A DNA stretch of 64,000 nucleotides from Endomychus coccineus (lineage: Eukaryota; Arthropoda; Insecta; Coleoptera; Endomychidae). The notes under the pieces were generated by a model. It saw only the letters and a program-made list of their open reading frames with translations, did no database searches and was not told where the DNA came from. The first letter of the stretch is position 1. The number at the start of each line of letters is the position of its first letter. The DNA lies in assembly GCA_958510875.1 (NCBI GenBank), contig OY294067.1, positions 264,032,180 to 264,096,179 on the forward strand, written 5' to 3'. This document shows, one piece after another, positions 13,601 to 25,600 of this stretch. Made by a program: the position numbers and the translations under genes.

Positions 13601-16600
13601 GAGTTTTTTCAAATCAATAAAATACTTTCCTTATACTATGTGTAGTGAGGGATATATAAAAACCCCTTCCACTCTCAGGGGGTCTGTAGGGAGAGTCTTT
13701 TTTGTACAATAAGTAATTATTATTAAGATGTTTCGATGTCCTAAGATAGAAAAACTCACCCGTCACATGACATTCTTGTGTGGTGCAAAAAAACTTGAAG
13801 GAGATAGTTGAGATATAGAGCTTGCTACAGATTTGAAAATGTACCTAATCTATAAGGGAAATATCACTCATTCACTCATCAAGAAATCTCCTAAACTTTA
13901 AAGTGGGCCGACTTGAAATTTTACATGCAAGAACGGATTTTTCGTAACTCATTCCCAAACGGATGAAATAAGGGATGCGATATATTTTGACAACTAATAT
14001 AATCACGTACAATTTATGTGCAGACAGTCCTATAGCTTAATGGATCAATATCACAGTTCGAACTGTATGACAGACAACACCTAACTTATCAACAAGATTG
14101 GTAACGTTTACATGACAGAGCCGATACATTGACAGTCACATAATGTCCGTGACAGACCAGTCCATAACATAGATATACATGTCAATTCAAATAAACTTTC
14201 ATATGACACGGAGTACAATTTTACGTCTTTACACTCCTTTAGCGAGATCTACTCATTTGAAATATACATTGAGTCTTGCAACTTGGGGAATGACATCGCG
14301 GCCACGGAGCCGACGTTTTAACTGAAGGTATTTGTTGTTTCTGCGGGCGTAGATTCTATAATGAAAGGAGAGCGTTATCACATTGATGAATTTTTAGATA
14401 AACCCTTTGTTTTATTAGAAATTACTTAATCATACCAAATCGTTCTAAAATGGGCCTTAGATATGATAGTTTTTCTTTTTAGTTAAATTCAAGTATTTCG
14501 AAATGTTTGTACCTGCCTTCTATCATTATTTGTAGGTATATGCATGTTATAACATAACAGTTTTTGAAGTGTGGCAGTACATTTGAACCTTAAGAAAAAT
14601 GAAATAGCCTATCTATCTATTTAATTTTCAAATAGTATCAATTTAACAAGTACAATAGACGATGTTTTGGTTTTCCAGGTTGAACAGTGACAATACATCC
14701 ATTCAACCTGGAGAACCGAAGCTTTGTCTGTTGACTTCTAACACGAGATGTGTTTGTAATTCACTATGCATCAATAAGTAAAAATCTATGCCACTTAATA
14801 ATTTGAAGCTTTGAAATCTTTTTTCTCTTAATTTATAATGTAACTACACTTATATACCTTTTAATGTAAATTTTGGTCACATATTATTGTTTCAAACGGT
14901 TTGAATGAGAGCACTGTAAAGTGAACATTCCTTTTTAGAATTTCTCGTAATTATGAATCAATTATTAATTTCAGTCACCAACAAACACCATACCTCCAGT
15001 ACAGAATATTGAATATTACAGAAGCAATTTAAATGAGGGAACTATAATTGGGAATCAGGTAAATACATAATACCATATAAATAGTACCTACATAAATATT
15101 GTTCAATCAACGAAAACTTATGGAAACTTGTTTTTTTTTTTAATAAGGAATAATACAATTTTACGTAAAGGTGTTCCATTTATTTTCTCCTATTGAAGCT
15201 CTCAGAATAAGGAACTCTTGTTTTTTTCTTGAGACATCGAAATATCTCAAGAAATACGCATTCACATGATTATTTTTTGACGTTTCTTAAAACCAATGAA
15301 ATGCTTCTTTATTTTCGCAAGGGTAAATTTCAACCAATTATGTCATTATTATAGTGGGAATAAATCTCTTGTGATTATTCTCGGGAATAATCACTGTAGC
15401 TTTTGTTTGCTTAGCAAGTCTCAGATAGTTGTCAAAATAATTACCTAAATGTGTCAACGCGTTATATAAAATGAGTGCAAATCATCATTTCTGATGCAGA
15501 AATAACAAAATAGTATATTAAAGAACGAGTTTCCTAAGACTCGTCTTAAAGCACGAATTCAAGTTTAAAAAACGAGTGGCGAAGCCACGAGTTTATTTAA
15601 AGAATGAGTGCTTCAAGGTCTTAGGAAACGAGTCGTTTATACTATTTTTTGTAATTTGCCCTTTTTATGCCGTTTTTAAACAAAAATGTTCAATTTAGTC
15701 CATTTAGTGATTTTTATGGTGGTTGGTAACATCTTAATTTTGGAAGTGAAAATTTGATTTAGTGGTTCTGTGATCGCTTTTTGAGTTGTTGACGCTCGAC
15801 ACTGTCATTTAAACTGACATAATGATGACAAGATAATTCCGCATCACGCTCGCCAATCTAAAAATTTTCGTAAAAAGTTCCGTGCTTTTTTGGATATTAA
15901 GACACGGCAAGTGATGACGTTGCGTTCGTTAATGGGTCTATTAGAAAATCAAAATGGAGGCAAATTACAAAAACATTTATGTTGTATTATGCGTAAGACG
16001 GCTGAACTTTACATTACTTCACAATAACTCCAGACAACCAGCATTGTAAACAAATTTTTGATGACGTTATGTCAGTTTTTCTCAAACTTGCGTTGTCAGA
16101 AATAGTATATTGTACAACAAGTGAGAAAAACGACATATGTCGTTTTCTCATGAATTGTACATTGTACTTTTTCTACGGATGCGTTGTTTTCAAGTATTGA
16201 AAATTAAAATACATATACAATAATACTTGTATGTCATTAACTCATTTTTATATTTTATTTAAAATAGTAATTAACAGTGATATTTGAACTATTTTGTAAA
16301 GTAATTCCTGGTAGGTTGTTTTGTTTCAACATGTATTCGGTAATTGAAATATTAGCTGCGGTCGAAGTTGAAGTTGATGGGGAAACGTACTGAGCTTCCA
16401 CAGCATTGTTGTGTTCAGGTTCTAATGGCAATGGATTCTACTATACTTTTTGAAATTTTCATTTTGTTAGCTATGAAGTTGTCGATATAAGATTCAGCAA
16501 CATTGCTAGATTTCCAACCCCCATGGCGTTTTAAAGTTGAAAGATCTGCCCCTGCATTAACTAAAATAGTCGCAGATGACCTTCGAAAACAGTGGCCAGT

Positions 16601-19600
16601 ATATAATTCAGGGTTCGGTAATTGCAAAAATTTCGCTATTTCTTTCGCCATGGTGCCAAAATTATTTATCCCCACAGGCTGTTTCGTACATTTGGTATTT
16701 TTGTAATTCAAAAAAAAACGTGTTTCATTTGTGCATGGTCGAAGCTTCATATATTTTTTGTAAATTTGGTAGAATTCTCCTGTGACTGTGAAATTTCTAG
16801 GAACCTTGGTTTTAGTATCGGGTAATTTTATTAAAAGGGCCGAATTAAGATATTCCACGTCATCAATTTTTAATTTTCGAAGTTCATCACAACGGCAAGC
16901 CCCTGTAAGGCCAATAGCTAAAGCAGCCTGAAATCAAAACCAAACATTCATTTTCCGATAACAATTTAAAAATTTTCAATTCATACCTTTATCAGCAAAT
17001 ACTTTTCATCAGGTGCATCTTTTAAAACTTGTTGAATTTCTTCAGAAGTTAATGTTTTTGACTGTTTTGGAACATATTTTTCAGATTTGCGTTTTAAAAA
17101 TGCACGTAGTTTTACGTATTTTGATATATTAACACAGTTTTTAATCATTAAGGTACTCCTTAGCATCGAGTACTGAGACCATAATGTTGATGATTTCAAT
17201 CTTCTTGACAACTCTTCAAAATAAACTAACAAGGTATTTTCGGAACAAGAATTTATCTTGGCTTTCATTTTCCAGTCCATAAAGTTTCTGTAAGCAATTT
17301 CATATTTTTCTCTTGATGTGCTTGGTAGCAAATTGTTGCAAACATCTATTGCTTTCTGAATAATTTCTGGAGGTGTATTTTCCGACTCTAAATCTTCGTA
17401 TTCCATTATATTCAATATTTAATGAATCTGAACTGTTTATATTATAACAAATAACAATAAAACTATTTTCGTTGGGTAAGTTGACAGCAATAATTATGCA
17501 GTGCTTCGGTTTTGTTGTTATAGAAACGCCAACAATGGGCTACTTGGATATTGCACGCGAATCGTCGGCGTGGCGTTGTCAACGTGGAGAACGTGTCATA
17601 TCAATCTGACATGTAACAATTCATGACTGACTTGGGTTATCGTGATAACAGTGAGAAATTATTTCTCACTGTGAGAAATTATATCTCACTGTGAGAAATT
17701 ATATCTCACTGTATTGGCGGATATTTCTCACTGCATGAGAAATCTTTCGTTTTAAACGTATGAAAGCGATGAGAGAAGTGGCACATTGTATAGCATCCGT
17801 AGAAAAAGTATCTTATTTGTGGAAATGTCGCGATTTGGACAGTCCTCGAGTGGAGAAATTGAAGAAGCCATCAATAATAATGTGCTTCGCAATACTGTAA
17901 ATTCAACTACGTCAATTTGGCGACAATTAGCGATGTTTTGTTTGGAAAAAAACATGAACTCATTGCAGAAACTTCCACTGAAGAGTTAGCTTCTATTTTA
18001 TGTGACTGGGCATTCAACATGAAGAAGAACAATGGAGAAGACTATAAAGAGAGTGCAGTCAAAACGATTTAGAACACTTCAGCGAAAACGTTACAAGAGA
18101 AGTACTTCAAAGAATATAAAAGAATTTTTAATCCGTTCACGGACATACAGTTTAAGAAAGCGAGAAATGCACGCGACACAAAACGCAAAATTTTGCAAGC
18201 AATCCCAGAAAAAAGGAAGGTGAGTTCTAAGGCTCTCACAAAACAAGAAATTTTTGAAATGGCACTATTCTGGAGTGAAGAAGAACCTGTAGGCCTTCAA
18301 AGAAAATTTTATCATATTGCTGCCTATGAATTGGCTTGGAGAGGTAGAGAAGCAATAAATTGTAAGGTATTCTATTTTAAAATCGAGACAGACAACCGTG
18401 GAAGATTGACCGGAAGAGTTGAATATAATTCAGAGTTTTCGAAGACAGCACAAGGTGGAAATCAGAAGTTGGCCGACAGTAAATGGTTGGTAGCAAACAC
18501 TGAAGAAGATTGTGTATGTCCAGTACAATTGTTTAAACAAATTATGGGAAGACGGGGAAACCATATCACATGTGAAATTTTTTTTTTAACTCCAAATCCT
18601 TTCTGGCAAAAAACAAATTCGAAAGGATGGTATAAGAATTCTCCTATTGGGATAAATGAAATATCTAAATGGACCAAATCCTCGGCGAAAAATATTGGAC
18701 TTGATGTCAAGCGGGTGAAAATTACGAACCATTCTAATCGAGCTGCCGCCGCGCCGTACCTAACTGAATTGTCCAGGAGTTAAATTGCAACAAAATTCTC
18801 ATTAATACATGTCAAGTTTACTTCGACAAAAAAAAGCTGCCAGAAAAAATTACTCGTCCTGCGGACTCGTAATTTTTTCAGGGGCAGTTTTTTTCGTTAA
18901 ATTGCAACAAAATTCTCATTAATACATGTCAAGTTTACTTCGACAAAAAAAAGCTCTCGTGTAATTATAAGTGAGAATTTTATGTCTTTCCACGCCTACA
19001 GTGGCTTTACTCATTTGAAATATACAAACTTGGGGGATTGACATCGTGGCGGCGGAGTCGAAGCTTTAACTACGGGTATTATAGTCTAGGATCCAGAGCG
19101 ATATTGATGGTCTGAACATCCTATGGTTATTAAACTCTTAGCAGTTAACTGCTAGCCTACATGTATAAAAGGCAAATACATTGACATTGACAGTCACTTA
19201 ATGTCCGTGATAGACCATTCTATAACATAGATATCCCTGTCAATTCAAATAAACTTTCACATGACATAGAGTACAATTTTGCATCTTTCCACGCTTTCAG
19301 CTCTCGGTACTAATTTCAAATAAACATATTTTTTTATTAGCTGTACGCCCGCGGACAACAGGTACTGAGACCTGATGTTGTATATTTATTAATTTCAGTC
19401 CCCATCGAGAACGGTGTTTCCGATGCAGCATTTTGGCACATTTATCCGTAATATGACTGATCCTCCCATGCTCGAAAATCAACAGGTAATTGCGTTATAT
19501 TCATTACAAAACTCCAAAATGAAAATAATAATTAATTTCAGACTCCAACAGCAAGAGGACCAGTACTTCCCGTGCAAAATTTTGGTAATTTCAACCTTGG

Positions 19601-22600
19601 CATAAATGACGGACCTATGATTAGAAATCAGGTTAGTCAAGAAATTATTTTTAGATCTATATCTATGCAGCTACGGTTTTGTTATCGAGCGATGGTATAT
19701 TAGTGCATCTAACAGAAAGTAATTTTTGATGACGACAATACGGAAGTTCAAGTTTCATGACTTTTAAAATAGGCAAACCAGATGTCACATATCCGAGTCT
19801 TAAATCGTAACAAGCGAAATGGAGTATTTTAAAATATTTTCTCCTTATGTTCAAGGGATGTATGAAAGTAATTTCAATCATTTCTAAAGTTTGAAGAAAG
19901 TGCAACTCTGCAACTTCAGCCTATTTTAGATACCCTGTATTTGTCATCAAAAATAACGGTCTCCATAAAGCTTTCATAAAATGTACCTCTTCTTATCTAG
20001 ATAACCGTACCGCAATAATAAAAGAGTAACACGCAAATGTGTTTCTGTTCCTACTTTTCTCTAATATAAGCTAAACTTCTTTATTATTATATTAGATGGA
20101 TAAAGCCGTAAACCGTTATTTTGTGATAGCTTATTAACATATAAGAGAATAAGAATGTTTCTTCCTTTCACTAAGACTTTATTGGAACAACAGCTTATTA
20201 ACATATAAGAGAATAAGAATGTTTCTTCCTTTCACTAAGACTTTATTGGAACAATAATAATCGCTTCATTATCAAACTAAAGGGCATCTACGACTAGCGC
20301 GCAGCTCATTAAAAATAATCCCCTTCTTATACCACTAGCGCGCGGGGTCGGTATACGACCAGCGCGCGAGCTACCTGCCGTATACCTGCACCCGTAACCT
20401 TTTATGTGATCAAAACAAAATTAAAATGCACTTTTTTTTTGCAAATTATTTTTTTTTAATTCATCAAATAAAAAAAAGAGGATCTTCGCCTTTTTTGATT
20501 TATTTTTCTAACTTGAACCAAACTCATAATATACATTGGTATTCAATATAAGCATAGATATGGTACGGCTGATAGATTCTTTTGCCACATTTTTACTTTG
20601 TGTTTTTTTGGGGGCTTATTTAAATAATTATAAACACATGATTTGATTAAAAAAAGCCCATCATCATATGTTATGCAATCAATTACTATTTGGACTTATT
20701 TTTTCAATTTTCCGTCAACATTTTTATGTTTTTTCTTTGTAATTTCTGCTTCAGACAATGAACGATACTGTCAACCAAATTATAGTGCTTGGAACTATTC
20801 AAAGTCTACAAATTTTATGCTAAATGAGAACGATCTATATGGATGGCACATTTGAATATTGTGTCCAACATTTCCAGCAACTTTTCACCATCCATGGAGT
20901 GAAAAACAACAACTATATATCGCTGTTGTTTTGTTTGTTACCAAACAAAGAAAAAACAACTTACGACATTTTATTCCAATCAATAATTGATAAATGTTGG
21001 GAATATCGGTGGATATTTTTTCCATACAAGGTTGTTGTGGGTTTTGACTATGCAATTCAAGATTCGTTGAGATCACGTTGGCCTGGGTTGATAATCCATG
21101 GCTGTTTATTCCACCTCACCCAGGCGTGGTTCAGGAATATTCAGGAATTTGGTCTCGTTCGAGAATACAAGAATAACCAATCTGTAATTGGAATATGGCT
21201 CACATGAACATTTGGCATACCTTTTTTTTTATTTGAAGAAAAATTACATAAATAACGACGCAAAATATCCATCATAGATATGGGCAACAGACAATGTTTG
21301 GGATTGCGAAACCACAAGTGCATGCGAATCAATTCATTCGGACTTAAACGTATGCTTTTCCATTGCGCATGCAAACATTTATAAATTCGTCGGAGAGCTA
21401 AAAGAATTTATTGTGGAAGCACAAATATGTATAACGCAGGTAGCTCGCGCGCTAGTCGTATACTGACCCTAGCGGCTTTAAGAGGCTTTGCGCGCTAGTC
21501 GTCGAACGCCAAACTAAAACCTGTGAATAACTCATTTATAGTATCTACAGATTATGTGGTATAATAATATAAGGGATAATTAAATTATTTAAATACTTCA
21601 AACCATTTTGAATAAATCTGAATAACTTGCTCCGGTTAGGTTAAGCTACTATTAACAAAAGTATTCTGTTTTAAACAAATCGCCAGTAAATTGGTTTTTT
21701 CGTGTTTTATTACGCAAGGGTTGATACGATTTTTATCTAGAGATTAACTGTTAAATTCAGTGTCTGAGGGTGGTATATCGGGGAACACGTTTCTGATAGT
21801 ATATTTTTGAGAGAATTTCACACCGACAATTTTCGACCAATGAAATACTTTTATTTTGACTTGTTGCCATGCCAACGAAAAAATTTCAGCGGGGTAGAGA
21901 AGCAAAATTATAGTGGATAGTTTTTGACGTTTAACAAATGAGTTTGAAAGTGATATAATACATAACAAAACAACCGTTCACAAAAATAAATTAAATATTT
22001 AAATTCATTCGATTTATTATTAAAATCTATATTTTATTCAATTTCATAACAACATTTGAATGTTTTTGATATGTAAATGTATTATTTTGTACAGCAGCTG
22101 TCCACGCGGACGCATCGCTCACTCAAGTAGGAGACGCTCTCGCTTGCACTTTAAGCCTTAAATGGAACGCCTTAGAGCGAGGTAACGTCGCATGCTTAAA
22201 TGGAACGCATCAGAGCGAGGTAACGCCGCATGAGTCATGTTTTCTCGTGCGTGCAGCCGGCTCCATCGAATTATAAGACGTTGTCACGTCAAAATTACTA
22301 CTGATATTTGAATTTTATTATAATTCAGTTGCCGAAAGAAAACCGTTAGTTAAAAACACATACTTCCACCACTTTTAGTAAATAAAATGTAATTCAACAA
22401 TATGTAATGAACCATATTTAATCTACTTTTAACAATTTTGTACAACTAAAGTGGATGGATCAAAAATTACTACCGATATTTAAATTTTATTGTAAATCAG
22501 TTGCCGAAAGAAAATTATTGGTTAAAAACACATACTTCCACCAATTTTAGTAAATGAAATTTAATTCAACCACATGTAATAAATTATATTTAGTTCAGTT

Positions 22601-25600
22601 TTTACAATCTTGTACAACTAAAGTGGGTGAATCAAAAATTACAACTGGATTTTCAATTCCGTGGCGAAACATTATAAATTATAACCATACACAATTTAAG
22701 CATGAAAACACCACAAGTTTTTTTGATGTTTGAATTCGCATACATCAAACTCTCAAAATCCTATAAATAAATTATGGCATTCCTTCGTAATGTCTCATAT
22801 TTTCATGACAAAATGTCAAATTCTCTTACCGAATATCCCGGTGCACAAATTAATTTCCGGAAATTTTGCACATGGGATATTATAAGTGACTATTCAGTAC
22901 AGTAATATTTGTTTGAAGAAGCTACTGTGTTAGCGAAACTATAGTCTATAGTTTAGAATGGATTTTCATCACGTAACGACTGATTCTATAAAAAAATTTA
23001 CACCAGAAGAGCTAATCTAATATATAATGTCAAATGTTAAGCTTAGAATAGATGGTTAGTGGAATTTTATCTAACTGCAGGTTAACCATCGAGGGATTAA
23101 AGGATAAACTGGTAGCAAACTGAAAACAGTATTTTTAGTGGATAATGGTGAATTTTTCTTATTAATAATGAACAATCTAATCAAAATATCTATTAGCGAC
23201 CACTAACTTTCATATTTTGAATGTAATGCTATCCTCCAATTTACTCAAATATTCTAATCACAGATTTTATCTTCAAAGAATTGAAAGTAAAGACCTTCGC
23301 TTACTTTCAATGAATAAACGGTCAACCAGATATTCACAGGATGCTTAAAATTCAGTGACAGAATCCTTCCCTGTATATTTTAGGTTCTTCTGACTAAATT
23401 CTGAATAATTTGGTTCGATATTTAAACCTATCTGTGTTAGTTTCTTAGTTATTTGGAGTTTTACAGAAAAGCTCATAAAATTCATCAAAATGTGGTTACC
23501 ATCGCAATAAACAATAATTGCAGCATGACTTTTAATAAAGTCCAAATATTGTTATTTGAGTATTATTAACAAGTTGAGAAATTATTCAAAATTGCATGGC
23601 TATAAATAGTACGAGAACCAATGTTTTCAATACCTTTTCAAATTTTCAATTCTTCTTTCAGAGCTTTATCCAACAAAACAGTAGGCAAAATCCTTCAACT
23701 AATACGGTAAGTGTCCTATTATTTAATGCTGTAACTAACTAGATCTATAAAATTAATCTTGACTCTTCGGTTATGTTGCAAGATTTTGGATTATCATATG
23801 TCAAATGAACTTCTAGAAACTTCGCTATTTTATTTCAACTAGAGCTCAACCAATTAAGGAATTTGGTTAGTGGCAACTTCTCCGTAGACAGGAGAAGCAA
23901 TGCCTAATTTAACAAGATTCAAATATTATAGAGCATTACGAGAATCATATAAGTTTGAATAAGCATCATGTATTCATAGTTTCCCTTCACACGCATAATG
24001 ATTTCGGCAACAAATATTTTATTACACGTAAAGCTTCTTAATCTACAATAACTGTTGTAAATGACCGCCACCAGCTGTATGTATTCAATTTTCTGACCCA
24101 TTGCCGAATTCTTTCGAAACACCAGGGTCGTGTCTTATTTAATTGCACCCATCAATTTATCCTATTTCTAAAATCTTCCACATTTTCCACTGGATTAGTG
24201 TAAGGGGTTTAAGTAAGGGAATCGAGCAGGCCATAAGTAAGGTTCACCTCGACCAATCCAGTGTCTTATTTAATTGCACCCATCAATTATCCTATTTCTC
24301 AAATCTTCCACATTTACCACTGGAGTTGTGTAAACTAATGACCCCATATGAAATAATCCAGGGGTTTAAGTAAGGGGATCGAACAGGCCAGAAGTGAGGT
24401 CCACCTCGACCAATCCAGCGATCTTCATATGCTGCTGTTAAAAACTCCCAAGCAACCACACTAAAATCCACTGGTGCACCATCGTACATAAACCACATTG
24501 TAATTCTCGTTACCAATGGTATATCCTCCAGTAACTCAGATAGGGATTGTTCCAATAAGTTTCGATAAACTTCCCTGATAAGTCTTCCTGGTAGAAATAC
24601 CGGTCCAATTAGCCAGTCAATTTCAACCCAAACGTTCAACGAAAACTGAAGTTGACAACGATCTTCTACTACCAAATGTGGATTTCATTCAGCCAACACT
24701 TATATGATTTCGTTTTTCCGTTTATCCGCTAAATTCAGGCAACATTGAAAATCTTATGATGATTATGTGTTTTAACAATTCCTGCAATCCCAATTTTATG
24801 AAAAATAATTTGTTTTGCCGTCCGGTTTTTCCTATAATCGTCAACTCAACTCTCGATTTGGAAGGATATGTTCATTACTATTTAATAGTAATTTATGTTA
24901 TAAGAACGGGAACTTATGCAATTATAATTATTTATTTATTTTTAATTTATGCAGAATTAATTCAAGTTACACTTTTTGAGCGTGGTGACCGATAAGAAAA
25001 CAATTTTTTTTCTTTTATTGAATAAATGAGAAGTTAATATCGTTTAAAATATTTTAATTATCTTACAATACATGTAGGTTATTAAGGAATTTTTATCATT
25101 GAAACTATAGGTTTATGGTAACTGAAATAAGAGACATAAGTTTGAGACTTGATATCCTCTAAATATCTGGAAAATACCGCGTCAATGGTGGCCCCATATT
25201 TTGTTGTGGATTCTTGTGGATCATTATTCATTTTCAAATTCAATTTTTCCGAAAGAAAAGTTGTCAACCGCTCTGATTTTTTATCAGCGAAGTTGATGTT
25301 GAAATCGCCAGCCAAGATAAGTGGAAATTTATTACCATTTGTACCAAGTATTTTCGACCCTTATTCAGTGTACTCCAGTAAAGTGCGATGAATAAAATGC
25401 TCTACCTCGTCCAATTTTGGATTCGGAGAAATGTAAATTGCTACCATGACTATGTGTAGGCCATTTCTAAGTTTGCTTAAGCACGCACAAATATCTCCAA
25501 AAAATGAGCGCCTAACATTAACATCGCTAACGTGTGCAATATTTATTTCAATATTCGGAGTCATAATATTAGTAACATTATTATTATTTTGGTAAATAGC

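Noticed and set aside
14675..14716. Extra gene 1 exon after TTTTCCAG
   Set aside because: The sequence is a hairpin (TTCCAGGTTGAA and its complement), with no donor in a usable frame.
17640..17745. CRISPR-like array
   Set aside because: The units are contiguous short inverted repeats without spacers, in a eukaryotic context.
18193..18783. Intact recombinase gene on the plus strand
   Set aside because: The N-terminal part is in other frames, and the frame ends before the catalytic His and Tyr.
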